In this document: positions 50,921 through 59,802 of the stretch, one piece after another
Position numbering within the stretch: the first letter of the stretch is position 1
Layout: each line of letters opens with the position of its first letter
Assembly: GCF_006439015.1 (NCBI RefSeq)
Contig: NZ_RCZG01000010.1
Location: forward strand, 143,831-207,830
Length of the DNA: 64,000 nt
DNA from: Mycolicibacterium hodleri
Lineage (GTDB): Bacteria > Actinomycetota > Actinomycetes > Mycobacteriales > Mycobacteriaceae
Reading direction: 5' to 3'
Made by a program: the position numbers and the translations under genes
Notes under the pieces: model-generated
What the model was told of the DNA's origin: nothing
Databases searched by the model: none
What the model saw: only the letters and a program-made list of their open reading frames with translations

Positions 50921-52003
50921 TCACCACTCATCGTCGACGTCTTCACCGAGGTCGTATTCCAGCGGCGGCGGAGCACCCAGCGCCGCACTGGTGCCGCCGC
51001 TCTCACCGCGCTGGCCCATCATTCCCATGCCTCCGCCGCCCATGCCCGAGCCGCCGGCACTGACAGGCGCCAACCCACCGACCGCCGAAGTGCCTGCACC
51101 CGCCGGATGTACCGCCACGCCGCCGGAACTGCCGACCAAACTGGCCAGCGCCGGTGATTGCGGAGAAAAGCCGCCGGATCCGGGCAGTGAAGCCGACTTC
51201 ACCATTCCCCCGCCAGAGCCGGCACCCGATCCGCCCGCCAAGGGGTGATTCGAGAACGCCGAAAAGGGCATCGAGGCGCCACTGGTACCGCCCTTGCCGC
51301 CCGCGGACATGAGCTGTTGCAACGGCTGCATGAGCTGCTGGAGGGGCTGCATGAGCTGCTGGGGTGCCTGGGTCAACATTCCGCCGATCTGCTGCGGGAG
51401 CTGTGCTGCCATCTGGCCCATCTGCATCATCATCTGCATTGCCTGCTGGGAACCGTTGTCCGCCGCCTGGGACGCGGCCGCGGTCGGCGGAGCGCTCGGA
51501 TTGGGGATGTTCGGCGGCACTCCAAGACCGGCCGCCAGCTCGGCCGAGTTGGCATTGACGTAGGCGATGTTCTGCGACAGGCCCAACTTGATGCGGCTCT
51601 GCACCAATTCCTGGGCGTTGCTGAAGGGCATCGCCGAAATGGCCTCGCACTCGTGCTGGGTTTCCTGCGCGGTGGCGTTGACCAGGACCTTAGTCTTCGC
51701 GACCGTGACCTCCATGCTCCGGAGTTTCGCCGCAATTGCCGCGGCCTGGGCAGCGTTGGCTTCGTGACCCGCGATGATCGTGGTGGCCTCGCCCCCAGCG
51801 GCCAGCGCGCCGCCACCCTTCCACTGGTCCGCCAGCTGCATCAGTTGACCTTGCTGCTGAGGAACCACCGAACCGGTCAGCTTCGCGGCAAGCGCCTCGT
51901 ACGACGCCGCTGCCGAGGCAAGGGACTCCTCGTCGACGTTCGGCCAGCCGGGACCCATCACCGTCTGTGAACCGAACGGACTACTGTCTGGCGGAACGCC
52001 CAT
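50921..52003 (-). CDS. Putative type VII secretion substrate, WxG partner
   Basis: Protein of 360 residues. The N-terminal 150 residues are predicted helical and contain WKG (Trp61-Gly63) in a turn, resembling the PPE/EspB-type WxG fold. A Met/Gln-rich stretch (about 190-235, several QPLQQLM repeats) is followed by a Gly/Ser-rich tail ending in an acidic YDLGEDVDDEW, which also fits YxxxE. M. tuberculosis has PPE63 at this point of the locus; this protein lacks the PPE motif, so it is a different substrate type. Secretion by an ESX system is inferred. Confidence 0.72.
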   Translation of the reverse strand: MGVPPDSSPFGSQTVMGPGWPNVDEESLASAAASYEALAAKLTGSVVPQQQGQLMQLADQWKGGGALAAGGEATTIIAGHEANAAQAAAIAAKLRSMEVTVAKTKVLVNATAQETQHECEAISAMPFSNAQELVQSRIKLGLSQNIAYVNANSAELAAGLGVPPNIPNPSAPPTAAASQAADNGSQQAMQMMMQMGQMAAQLPQQIGGMLTQAPQQLMQPLQQLMQPLQQLMSAGGKGGTSGASMPFSAFSNHPLAGGSGAGSGGGMVKSASLPGSGGFSPQSPALASLVGSSGGVAVHPAGAGTSAVGGLAPVSAGGSGMGGGGMGMMGQRGESGGTSAALGAPPPLEYDLGEDVDDEW

Positions 52004-52072
52004 GACACGGCTCCCCTTCCGCGTGTTGCTACGTGGGTCGAGGTTACCGCCAGCGCGGGGGGCGCCGGAACA

Positions 52073-53242
52073 CTAGCCGAGGATGAGGCCCGACGTCGGA
52101 ACACCAGTGCCGGCGGTGACGAGGACGTGCTCGACGTCGGGCACGGGGTTGACCGACGTGCCTCGTAGCTGCCGCACACCCTCGGCGATGCCGTTCATAC
52201 CGTGGATGTACGCCTCGCCCAGTTGGCCGCCATGCGTGTTGATGGGCAGTCGCCCACCGATCTCGATGGCACCGTCGGCGATGAAGTCCTTCGCCTCGCC
52301 GAATGCGCAGAACCCCAACTCCTCCAACTGAATCAGGGTGAACGGGGTGAAGTGGTCGTACAGGATCGCGGTCTGGATGTCTGTAGGCGTCAGGCCGGAT
52401 TGCGCCCACATCTGCTTACCGACGAGACCCATCTCGGGCAGGCCGTCGAGTTCCGGCCGGTAGTAGCTGACCATCGAATATTGGTCCGGACTGGCCCCCT
52501 GCGCGGCCGCTTCGATGATGGCGGGACGGTTCTTCAAGTCCCTGGCCCGCTCTGGCGAGGTGATCACCAGTGCAACACCGCCATCGGTTTCCTGGCAGCA
52601 GTCGAGCAACCGGAGGGGCTCGGCGATCCATCGCGAGGCCTGGTGCTCCTCGATGGTGATCGGCTTCTGGTAGAAATACGCCTTGGGGTTCTTGGCGGCG
52701 TGCTTCCGGTCGGCCACCGAGATGGCGCCGAAATCCCTGCTCGTCGCACCCGACAGATGCATGTACCGCTTGGCGATCATCGCGACTTGCGCTGCGGGCG
52801 TGGACAACCCGTGCGGGTAGGAGAATGAGTTGTCCACACCCGTTGAATCGGCGTTCTCGACCAGTCGCATCTGCACCTGGCCGAACCGCATGCCAGAGCG
52901 TTCGTTGAACGCGCGATACGCCACCACGCAATCCGCGATACCGGTGGCGACGGCCATGGCGGCCTGCTGCACGGTGGCGCACGCGGCACCGCCGCCATGA
53001 TGGATCTTGGAGAAGAACTTGAGATCACCGATGCCCGTGGCACGCGCCACGGCAACCTCGGTGTTGGAGTCCATCGTGAACGTCGTCATGCCGTCGACGT
53101 CCGCAGGTGTCAGGCCCGCATCGTCGAGCGCATCGAGCACGGCTTCGGCCGCTAGTCGTAACTCGCTGCGGCCGGAGTTCTTCGAGAAGTCGGTGGCGCC
53201 GATCCCGACGATGGCGGCCTTGCCGGACAGTTCACCCGGCAT
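52073..53242 (-). CDS. ltp2: Sterol side-chain aldolase Ltp2
   Basis: Thiolase-like aldolase (Rv3540c type), 389 residues, that releases propionyl-CoA from the C22 side-chain intermediate in complex with the DUF35 domain of ChsH2. Motifs: HHGGGAACATVQQAAMAVATG (thiolase half-site), CCQETDGGVALVITSPERA and THGGQLGEAYIHGMNGI. The ATG (MPGELSGKAA) overlaps the chsH1 stop by 1 bp (TGATG) with GGAG 7 bases upstream; a GTG one codon earlier is possible. Last gene of the chs operon. Confidence 0.93.
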   Translation of the reverse strand: MPGELSGKAAIVGIGATDFSKNSGRSELRLAAEAVLDALDDAGLTPADVDGMTTFTMDSNTEVAVARATGIGDLKFFSKIHHGGGAACATVQQAAMAVATGIADCVVAYRAFNERSGMRFGQVQMRLVENADSTGVDNSFSYPHGLSTPAAQVAMIAKRYMHLSGATSRDFGAISVADRKHAAKNPKAYFYQKPITIEEHQASRWIAEPLRLLDCCQETDGGVALVITSPERARDLKNRPAIIEAAAQGASPDQYSMVSYYRPELDGLPEMGLVGKQMWAQSGLTPTDIQTAILYDHFTPFTLIQLEELGFCAFGEAKDFIADGAIEIGGRLPINTHGGQLGEAYIHGMNGIAEGVRQLRGTSVNPVPDVEHVLVTAGTGVPTSGLILG

Positions 53243-53643
53243 CACGCCGCTCCGATCGTCAGCGTGGCATTCGCGATGACGTGATCGCCAAGGCTGTTGC
53301 TGCCCTTGATCTTCAGGGTCACCACACCATCGTCGACGGCCGTCACCTCACCGCTGAAGGTGACCGTGTCGTAGGCGTACCACGGAACCCCCAACCGCAG
53401 CCCGATCGACTTGATGATGGCGGTCGGCCCCGCCCAGTCCGTGATGTAGCGCTGTACCAGACCGGTATCGGTGAGGATGTTGACGAAGATGTCCTTGGAC
53501 CCCTTGGCCTGCGCCTTGTCCCGGTCGTGGTGGACGTCCTGGTAATCGCGGGTGGCGATGGCGGTCGAGACGATGAACGTCGGGTCGCCGTAGAGCTTGA
53601 GTTCCGGGAGCGTGGTGCCGACTTCGATTATCGGCGCGCTCAC
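53242..53643 (-). CDS. chsH1: Enoyl-CoA hydratase subunit ChsH1
   Basis: Hotdog-fold subunit of the heteromeric hydratase ChsH1-ChsH2 (Rv3541c type), 133 residues. It carries the hydratase motif ATRDYQDVHHDRDKA (about residues 30-44). The frame continues ten codons upstream. I chose the GTG that overlaps the chsH2 stop (GTGA) because it gives near-family length (129 in M. tuberculosis) and has GGGAG 8 bases before it. Confidence 0.92.
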   Translation of the reverse strand: MSAPIIEVGTTLPELKLYGDPTFIVSTAIATRDYQDVHHDRDKAQAKGSKDIFVNILTDTGLVQRYITDWAGPTAIIKSIGLRLGVPWYAYDTVTFSGEVTAVDDGVVTLKIKGSNSLGDHVIANATLTIGAA

Positions 53644-54617
53644 TTGGAAGGCTCCCACGCGTAGTTCGTCCACGCCGGCCCGACCTCGTTGGCCGGGAAG
53701 TCGATGTACATGGCACGCACGGGCATTCCGATCTCCACTCCTGCGGGGTCGGTGTTACGGAGTTCGCCGAGCATCCGCACGCCCTCCTCGAGTTCGACGA
53801 GCGCAATGACGAACGGCAGGGTACGGCCGGGCACCTTGGGCGCATGGTGCACGACGAAACTGAACACCGTGCCCCTACCGCTGGCGACGACGTAGTCGGT
53901 GGGCGCCTCCTTGTCGGCCCACAGGGCAGGCACCGGCGGATGCTGCAGGCTGCCGTCCGGCCGCTTCTGGATGCGCAACTCGTGCGCGTTGACGCCGTCC
54001 CAGAAGAACTTGGTGTCCTTGGATGACGCGGGCCGCATCGCCGAATCGGGATCGAGGTCCTCGGGTACCGACGACTGGGCAGCTGTCCCGGCAGTGCCTT
54101 CCGTGTCCCGCGGGATGAACTTCATGATGCGCCACATCATCTCGGCGACGTCCTCGTCACCCACGGACCACGTGATCCGCTGGGTGATGAAGAACGCCTC
54201 GCCGAGCGCGGTCTGCTTGGGACCGACGACATCGGTCAGTTCGGCCGCGATGCTGACTTCTTCACCCGTTCGCAGGTACCGGTGGTAGGTCTGCTCGCAA
54301 TTGGTCGCGACGACGCCGACATAGCCTGCGTCGTCGAACAGTTCGAGGATCTTGCCCAGCGGGTCGTCGTCGGGTCGGACTCCGCCGAGCCCCATCATCG
54401 TCCAGACCTGGATCATCGCCGGCGGCGAGACGACGCCGGGGTGACCGGCCGCCTTCGCCGCCGCATCGTCGACGTAGATGGGGTTCTTGTCGCCAATGGC
54501 GTCGGTCCAGTGGTCGATCATCGGCTGGTTCACCGCGTGGCGACCGACCCGGGGTTTGCTCTTGCCCTCGGCCTTGACCCGCTCCGCGGCGCTGCGGATG
54601 TCCTCGATGGCGCTCAT
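53640..54617 (-). CDS. chsH2: Enoyl-CoA hydratase/DUF35 fusion ChsH2
   Basis: Two-domain protein of 325 residues (Rv3542c type). The N-terminal MaoC-like hotdog domain (about 1-170) lacks the active-site motif held by ChsH1. The C-terminal DUF35 OB-fold (about 205-325, with FSFVVHHAPKVPGRTLPFVIALVELEEG) binds Ltp2, coupling hydration to aldol cleavage. No zinc-ribbon CxxC is visible. The ATG (MSAIEDIRSAAER) has AGGA nearby. The frame continues seven codons into the junction repeat. Confidence 0.93.
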   Translation of the reverse strand: MSAIEDIRSAAERVKAEGKSKPRVGRHAVNQPMIDHWTDAIGDKNPIYVDDAAAKAAGHPGVVSPPAMIQVWTMMGLGGVRPDDDPLGKILELFDDAGYVGVVATNCEQTYHRYLRTGEEVSIAAELTDVVGPKQTALGEAFFITQRITWSVGDEDVAEMMWRIMKFIPRDTEGTAGTAAQSSVPEDLDPDSAMRPASSKDTKFFWDGVNAHELRIQKRPDGSLQHPPVPALWADKEAPTDYVVASGRGTVFSFVVHHAPKVPGRTLPFVIALVELEEGVRMLGELRNTDPAGVEIGMPVRAMYIDFPANEVGPAWTNYAWEPSK

Positions 54618-54627
54618 GGGTTCCTGT

Positions 54628-54647
54628 TCTTCGCGCAAGCGCTCATC
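54628..54647 (-). repeat. Inter-cistronic repeat copy (fadE29/chsH2 junction)
   Basis: Minus-strand GATGAGCGCTTGCGCGAAGA, identical to the two yrbE4A/yrbE4B copies 47 kb away. It starts at the fadE29 stop and ends just before the AGGA preceding the chsH2 ATG. Confidence 0.85.
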
Positions 54648-55809
54648 ATCGTGGCACCCGCGGCACCTTCAGCCCCGACGCGGCGATCATCTCGCGCATC
54701 ACCTCGTTCACGCCGCCACCGAAGGTGATCACCAAATTGCGCTTGGTCTGGCTGTCCAACCACTCCAACAGCTCGAGCGTGTCGGACTCGGCGGGGTTGC
54801 CGTACTTGCCGACGATCTCCTCGGCAAGGCGTCCCACCAACTGAATGCGCTCGGTGCCAAAGACTTTGGTGGCGGCCGCGTCCGCGACATTGATCTCTTC
54901 GCCACCTGCGGCCACCTGCCAGTTGAGGAGCTCGTTGATCCGCCAGATCGCGCGGATCTCCCCGAGGGCACGCTTGACGTCCTCGTGATCGAGAGGAGTG
55001 ACGCCGTTGCCGCCCGGCTTGGACGCCCAGGTGTGCACGCGGTCGTAGATCCCCGCGACCTTGCCCGCCGGTCCCAGCATGACGCGTTCGTGATTCAACT
55101 GGGTGGTGATCAACCGCCACCCGGCGTTCTCCTCGCCGACCAACATCTCGACGGGCACCCGCACGTCGTTGAAGTAGGTGGCGTTGGTGTGGTGTGCGCC
55201 GTCGGACAGGATGATCGGCGTCCAGGAGTACCCGGGGTCCGTGGTGTCGACGATGAGGATCGAAATACCCTTGTGCTTCACGGCTTCCGGGTCGGTCCGG
55301 ACGGCGAGCCAGAGGTAGTCGGCGTCATGGCCGCCGGTGGTCCAGATCTTCTGGCCGTTGACGATGTACTCGTCGCCATGCCGCACGGCAGAGGTACGCA
55401 GCGAGGCGAGGTCGGTGCCCGCCTCGGGTTCGGAGTACCCGATCGCGAAGTGGACGTCACCGGCGAGGATCGCGGGCAGGAACTTCTTCTTCTGCAACTC
55501 GGTGCCGTACACCTGAAGCGTCGGCCCGACCGTTTGCAGCGTCACCGCGGGTAGCGGGACATCGGCACGGGCCGCCTCGTTGACGAAGATCTGCTGCTCG
55601 ATGGGACCGAAGCCGTGCCCGCCGAACTCCTTTGGCCAACCGACGCCGAGCTTGCCGTCGGAGCCCATCCGCTTGATGATCGCCCGGTACGCCTTGCCGT
55701 GCCGGTCGACCTCCATCTCCTTCGCCTCATCGGGCGAGATGAGATTGCTGAAGTACTGCCGCATCTCGGCTTGTAGCTGCCGCTGCTCGGGGGTCAACTC
55801 GATGAACAT
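54646..55809 (-). CDS. fadE29: Acyl-CoA dehydrogenase FadE29 (ChsE2)
   Basis: Larger subunit of the FadE28-FadE29 (ChsE1-ChsE2) dehydrogenase acting on the propionate side chain of sterol-CoA (Rv3543c type), 387 residues. Motifs: IGYSEPEAGTDLASLRT (about residues 126-142) and ITFGGGVNEVMREMI near the end. It starts directly next to the fadE28 stop. The downstream junction holds one copy of the inter-cistronic repeat. Confidence 0.95.
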   Translation of the reverse strand: MFIELTPEQRQLQAEMRQYFSNLISPDEAKEMEVDRHGKAYRAIIKRMGSDGKLGVGWPKEFGGHGFGPIEQQIFVNEAARADVPLPAVTLQTVGPTLQVYGTELQKKKFLPAILAGDVHFAIGYSEPEAGTDLASLRTSAVRHGDEYIVNGQKIWTTGGHDADYLWLAVRTDPEAVKHKGISILIVDTTDPGYSWTPIILSDGAHHTNATYFNDVRVPVEMLVGEENAGWRLITTQLNHERVMLGPAGKVAGIYDRVHTWASKPGGNGVTPLDHEDVKRALGEIRAIWRINELLNWQVAAGGEEINVADAAATKVFGTERIQLVGRLAEEIVGKYGNPAESDTLELLEWLDSQTKRNLVITFGGGVNEVMREMIAASGLKVPRVPR

Positions 55810-56817
55810 TTAGGCTCCCACCAGGTCGAGACGATGCGCCGGACCACCCAGCATCCGGGTGAGGTCCTTGACAGTCGAGTAGTAGCGGTTCATCGGGTAG
55901 GTGATGTCCATGCCCATACCGCCGTGCAAGTGATGACAGGTCTGCATGTTCGGCGGCGCCTGCGAGGTGAGCCAGTAGCCGAGCACCTCCAGATCGGCGT
56001 CTGCGTCACGTCCCTCCGCGAGCCGCCAGATCACTGAAGTCGAAGCCAGAGCGATTGTGCGCGAGGCGATGTAGACCTCGGCGAGCTGTGCCGCCACGGT
56101 CTGGAACGTCGACAGCGGCCTACCGAACTGCTCACGTTTGGCCACGTAGTCCGCGGTCAACCTCAAGGCCCCGGCGACCAGGCCCGCGGCGAATGCGCCC
56201 ACGCTTGCCAGCACCAACTGATTGACCCGGTGCACGGTGTCCGGGCCGGCGAGAATGTCGTCCTCGGACACCACCACGTCGGCGAAGGTGACCACGTACT
56301 CGTCAGAACCGTTGGCGGCCGGGGTCTTGGTGAGCGTGACCCCGTCGGCCTGCGGTGACACTACCGCCACGCCGCCGTCGGTGCTGACGATCATCCAAGC
56401 CGCTTCTCCCGCGTATGGCACGCCCACCTTGGTACCCGAGAGCCGACCGCTCGAAAGGCTGGTCGCAGGCCTTTCGGGCAATGAAGACCCCGGCTCGTTT
56501 AGCGCCGCGGTAAGTACGCCGCCCTTTGCCACGGCTGCCAGGTAGCGGTCCTGCTGTTCGTCCGACGCCAGTGCGAGCAGCGGCACCAAACCCAGCCCGA
56601 GCGTCGCCAGTGCGGGACTGACCGTGCCGTGGCGGCCGATCTCGGTCAACGCCGAGGCGATCGCGGGCAGGTCCACGCCGTCGCCGCCGAGACGTTCCGG
56701 CACGCCGAAGGCGATGACTCCGCCGGAGACGAGGGCCTCCCAGCTGTTGTCACGCCCAAGCGCGGACGTCACGACGTCTGCGACAGCCTGCTGCCCCTCG
56801 TCGAGACTGAAGTCCAT
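55810..56817 (-). CDS. fadE28: Acyl-CoA dehydrogenase FadE28 (ChsE1)
   Basis: Smaller partner subunit (Rv3544c type), 335 residues. It has the C-terminal dehydrogenase bundle with YVAKREQFGRPLSTFQTVAAQ (about residues 229-249) and CHHLHGGMGMDITYPMNRYY near the end. AGGAGG lies upstream of the ATG. It lies 38 bp downstream of cyp125 in the same KstR-controlled operon. Confidence 0.94.
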   Translation of the reverse strand: MDFSLDEGQQAVADVVTSALGRDNSWEALVSGGVIAFGVPERLGGDGVDLPAIASALTEIGRHGTVSPALATLGLGLVPLLALASDEQQDRYLAAVAKGGVLTAALNEPGSSLPERPATSLSSGRLSGTKVGVPYAGEAAWMIVSTDGGVAVVSPQADGVTLTKTPAANGSDEYVVTFADVVVSEDDILAGPDTVHRVNQLVLASVGAFAAGLVAGALRLTADYVAKREQFGRPLSTFQTVAAQLAEVYIASRTIALASTSVIWRLAEGRDADADLEVLGYWLTSQAPPNMQTCHHLHGGMGMDITYPMNRYYSTVKDLTRMLGGPAHRLDLVGA

Positions 56818-56854
56818 CCGAATCCTCCTTGATTCTTCGAAGTTTCAGCTTCTG

Positions 56855-58084
56855 CTACGCGCTCGTCCCGGTGTAGTCGACCCGCCAGTGCTTGATTCCG
56901 TTGAGCCAACCCGACCGTAGCCGCTCGGGTTCACCGACGGCCTTGAGATCGGGCATGTGGTCGGCGACCGCGTTGAAGATGAGGTTGATCGTCATGCGCG
57001 CGAGGTTGGCTCCGATGCAGAAGTGGGCGCCGGTGCCACCGAAGCCCACATGCGGATTGGGGTCACGAAGGATGTTGAAGCTGTGCGGATCGTCGAAGAC
57101 GTCTTCGTCGAAGTTGGCCGACCGGTAGGACATCACCAGCCGCTGACCCTTCTTGATCTGCACCCCCGCGAGTTCGGTGTCCTCGTTCGCGGTGCGCTGA
57201 AACGCCGACACCGGGGTGGCCCACCGGATGATCTCGTCGGCCGTGGTCGGCGGACGCTCCCTCTTGTAGAGATCCCACTGATCCGGGTTGTCGGCCAGTG
57301 CGATCATGCCGTGGGTGATCGAGTTGCGAGTGGTCTCGTTGCCCGCGACGGCCAGCATGATGACGAAGAAGCCGAACTCGTCGTCGGAGAGCTTCTCGCC
57401 CTCGACGTCGGCCTGGATCAGAGTGGTGACGATGTCGTCGGTCGGGTTCTGCCCCCGCTCGTCGGCCATTGCCATGGCGTACATGATCAATTCCATCGAC
57501 GACTGCGCGGGATCGACGTCGGCGAACTCCGGATCCTCGCCGCCGGTCATCTCGTTGGACCAGCGAAACAGCTTGTCGCGGTCCTCCTGCGGAACGCCGA
57601 GCAGCCCGGCGATGGCCTGCAGCGGCAGTTCGCAGCTGACCTGCTCGACGAAGTCGCCGCTGCCCTCGGCCGCGGCTGTCTTGGCGATGTTCTGGGCGCG
57701 CTGGGCCAGTTCCTCTTCGAGGCGTCCGATGGCGCGCGGCGTGAAGCCGCGGGAAATGATCTTGCGCAACCGGGTGTGGTGCGGCGCGTCCATGTTGAGC
57801 ATGACGGCGCGCTGCATCTCGACCGACTCGCGCGTCATCTCCTTCGGCCAGGTCGGGATGGCTCCGTTCTGCCAGCTCGAGAAGACGTCGCTACGGCGCG
57901 AGACTTCCTTGACGTCGGCGTGCTTGGTGACCAGCCAGTAGCCGTGGTCTTCGAAACCACCGGCACCTCCTGGGATGTCGACCCAGTGGAGGGGTTCAGA
58001 CTTGCGCAGCTCGGCAAGCTCCTCGACAGGCAGGGCGACGAGGTTGACGTCGGGGTCCAAGAAGTCGAAGTCGGACGAGATCAT
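56855..58084 (-). CDS. cyp125: Cytochrome P450 CYP125
   Basis: Steroid C26 monooxygenase (Rv3545c type), 409 residues, about 24 fewer than the M. tuberculosis enzyme, all at the N-terminus. The I-helix is AVAGNETTRNS and the haem loop HVGFGGTGAHFCIGANLARM. No in-frame start lies upstream before the operator, so the short N-terminus is genuine. GGAAAGG precedes the ATG. First gene of the cyp125-fadE28-fadE29-chsH2-chsH1-ltp2 operon, with its KstR box 42 bp upstream. Confidence 0.95.
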   Translation of the reverse strand: MISSDFDFLDPDVNLVALPVEELAELRKSEPLHWVDIPGGAGGFEDHGYWLVTKHADVKEVSRRSDVFSSWQNGAIPTWPKEMTRESVEMQRAVMLNMDAPHHTRLRKIISRGFTPRAIGRLEEELAQRAQNIAKTAAAEGSGDFVEQVSCELPLQAIAGLLGVPQEDRDKLFRWSNEMTGGEDPEFADVDPAQSSMELIMYAMAMADERGQNPTDDIVTTLIQADVEGEKLSDDEFGFFVIMLAVAGNETTRNSITHGMIALADNPDQWDLYKRERPPTTADEIIRWATPVSAFQRTANEDTELAGVQIKKGQRLVMSYRSANFDEDVFDDPHSFNILRDPNPHVGFGGTGAHFCIGANLARMTINLIFNAVADHMPDLKAVGEPERLRSGWLNGIKHWRVDYTGTSA

Positions 58085-58126
58085 TTTGGCGGTCGCCTTT
58101 CCGGGTGCACAGGGCGCGCTCCTAAT

Positions 58127-58140
58127 TGCAACGTGTTCTA
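58127..58140. promoter_or_regulatory. KstR operator upstream of cyp125
   Basis: TGCAACGTGTTCTA is an exact match, 42 bp from the cyp125 start in the divergent cyp125-fadA5 region. Confidence 0.88.
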
Positions 58141-58205
58141 GTGCCAGTAAAACATGCCTTCACCGCAGATCAAAGGCGTGGCGGGATCGCAGCTTGTCAG
58201 ACTTA

Positions 58206-58219
58206 TGAAACGTGTTCTA
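58206..58219. promoter_or_regulatory. KstR operator upstream of fadA5
   Basis: TGAAACGTGTTCTA is an exact match, 10 bp from the fadA5 ATG. The two divergent genes each have their own box, 79 bp apart. Confidence 0.88.
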
Positions 58220-58229
58220 GCCTGGCGGA

Positions 58230-59393
58230 ATGGGTAACCCTGTGATCGTCGAAGCCACCCGAAGCCCCATCGGCAAGCGCAATGGCTGGCTGTCCGGTCT
58301 GCACGCCACCGAGCTACTCGGGGCCGTGCAGAAGGCCCTCGTGGAGAAGGCCGGCATCGACGCCGGCGACGTCGAGCAGCTCATCGGCGGGTGTGTCACG
58401 CAGTTCGGCGAGCAGTCCAACAACATCACCCGCGTCGGATGGCTCACCGCCGGCCTGCCCGAACACGTCGGTGCCACCACGATTGACTGTCAGTGCGGGA
58501 GTGCCCAGCAGGCCAACCATCTGGTGCACGGCTTGATCGCGGGAGGGGCCATCGACATCGGCATCGCGTGTGGCATCGAGGCGATGAGCCGGGTGGGCTT
58601 GGGCGCCAACGCCGGACCCGACCGCTCGATCATTCGGGCGGCGTCGTGGGACATCGACATGCCCGACCAGTTCACCGCCGCCGAGCGGATCGCCAAGCGG
58701 CGCGGCATCACTCGCGAGGAGATCGACGCCTTCGGGTTCGCGTCCCAGCAGAAGGCCAAGGTGGCCTGGGCGGAGGGCCGGTTCGATCGGGAGATCTCGC
58801 CGATCGTCGCGCCTGTGCTCGACGAGAACAAGCGGCCGACGTCCGAGCTCGCGCCCGTCACCAGGGACCAGGGCCTGCGCGAGACCACCCTCGAGGGGCT
58901 GGCGCAGCTGAAGCCTGTGATGGAGGGCGGAATTCACACCGCAGGCACGTCGTCGCAGATCTCCGATGGTGCTGCCGCCGTGCTGTGGATGGACAGCGAT
59001 GTGGCCAAGGCGCATGGGCTGCGCCCTAGGGCCCGCATCGTGAGCCAAGCCAACGTCGGCTCCGAGGCGTACTACCACCTGGATGGGCCCGTGCAGTCGA
59101 CGGCCAAAGTGCTGGAGAAGGCCGGGATGAAGATGGGCGACATCGACGTCGTCGAGATCAACGAGGCCTTCGCCTCGGTCGTGCTGTCCTGGGCCCGCGT
59201 GCACGAGCCGGACATGGACCGCGTCAACGTCAACGGTGGCGCCATCGCGCTCGGGCACCCCGTGGGAAGCACCGGAGCCCGCCTCATCACCACCGCGCTG
59301 CACGAGCTCGAGCGCACGGACAAGAGCACCGCGCTGATCACCATGTGTGCGGGCGGCGCTCTGTCGACCGGCACGATCATCGAGCGGATCTAG
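58230..59393 (+). CDS. fadA5: Steroid acetyl-CoA thiolase FadA5
   Basis: Degradative thiolase (Rv3546 type), 387 residues, that removes acetyl-CoA from the 3-keto sterol side chain. By alignment the nucleophile is Cys89 (DCQCGS), with His343 (GGAIALGHPVG) and Cys373 (MCAGGALSTG) completing the triad. The KstR box ends 10 bp before the ATG. The next gene begins 9 bp after its stop. Confidence 0.96.
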   Translation: MGNPVIVEATRSPIGKRNGWLSGLHATELLGAVQKALVEKAGIDAGDVEQLIGGCVTQFGEQSNNITRVGWLTAGLPEHVGATTIDCQCGSAQQANHLVHGLIAGGAIDIGIACGIEAMSRVGLGANAGPDRSIIRAASWDIDMPDQFTAAERIAKRRGITREEIDAFGFASQQKAKVAWAEGRFDREISPIVAPVLDENKRPTSELAPVTRDQGLRETTLEGLAQLKPVMEGGIHTAGTSSQISDGAAAVLWMDSDVAKAHGLRPRARIVSQANVGSEAYYHLDGPVQSTAKVLEKAGMKMGDIDVVEINEAFASVVLSWARVHEPDMDRVNVNGGAIALGHPVGSTGARLITTALHELERTDKSTALITMCAGGALSTGTIIERI

Positions 59394-59402
59394 TGATTCT
59401 CG

Positions 59403-59789
59403 GTGACGATAACCGACGTCGACCGCATTGCGGTCGCCCAGGAGTACATCGACGCGCTGGTCAGCCACCGAGGTGACAAGGTGCCGTTCGCATCGCACTG
59501 CACGCGCATCGAGGTGGGCCTCAAGACCGGCTTCTCCGGAAATCACCTGCGCCGCAGCCTCACCCGTGGGCCGCAGTACCGGGTCATCCAATCGGCGACC
59601 CCACCCGAATTCACGGTGACCGGCGAGGTCGTCCGGGCGCGTTTCGACATCCTGACCAAACCGACGCTCGCCGGGCGGCGGGTGGGCGCGCACATCGACG
59701 AGACGTTCCTGATCGCGGTCGACGCCGATGCCGGCCGGGCCGAAATCCACCACATCCGGGCCGGTATCCGGCCCTTCCTCACGCGATAG
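59403..59789 (+). CDS. Small NTF2/SnoaL-like protein
   Basis: Protein of 128 residues resembling the SnoaL/NTF2-like fold: an N-terminal helix (AVAQEYIDALVSHRGDKVPF) that would cap a cone, then beta strands (VVRARFDILT, VGAHIDETFLIAVDADAGRAEIHHIRA). The start is a GTG. It sits between fadA5 and ddn, which as I recall are adjacent in M. tuberculosis. Co-transcription with fadA5 suggests a sterol-related ligand or isomerase-like role; no catalytic residues can be assigned. Confidence 0.8.
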   Translation: MTITDVDRIAVAQEYIDALVSHRGDKVPFASHCTRIEVGLKTGFSGNHLRRSLTRGPQYRVIQSATPPEFTVTGEVVRARFDILTKPTLAGRRVGAHIDETFLIAVDADAGRAEIHHIRAGIRPFLTR

Positions 59790-59802
59790 GACGACAGCAG
59801 AC

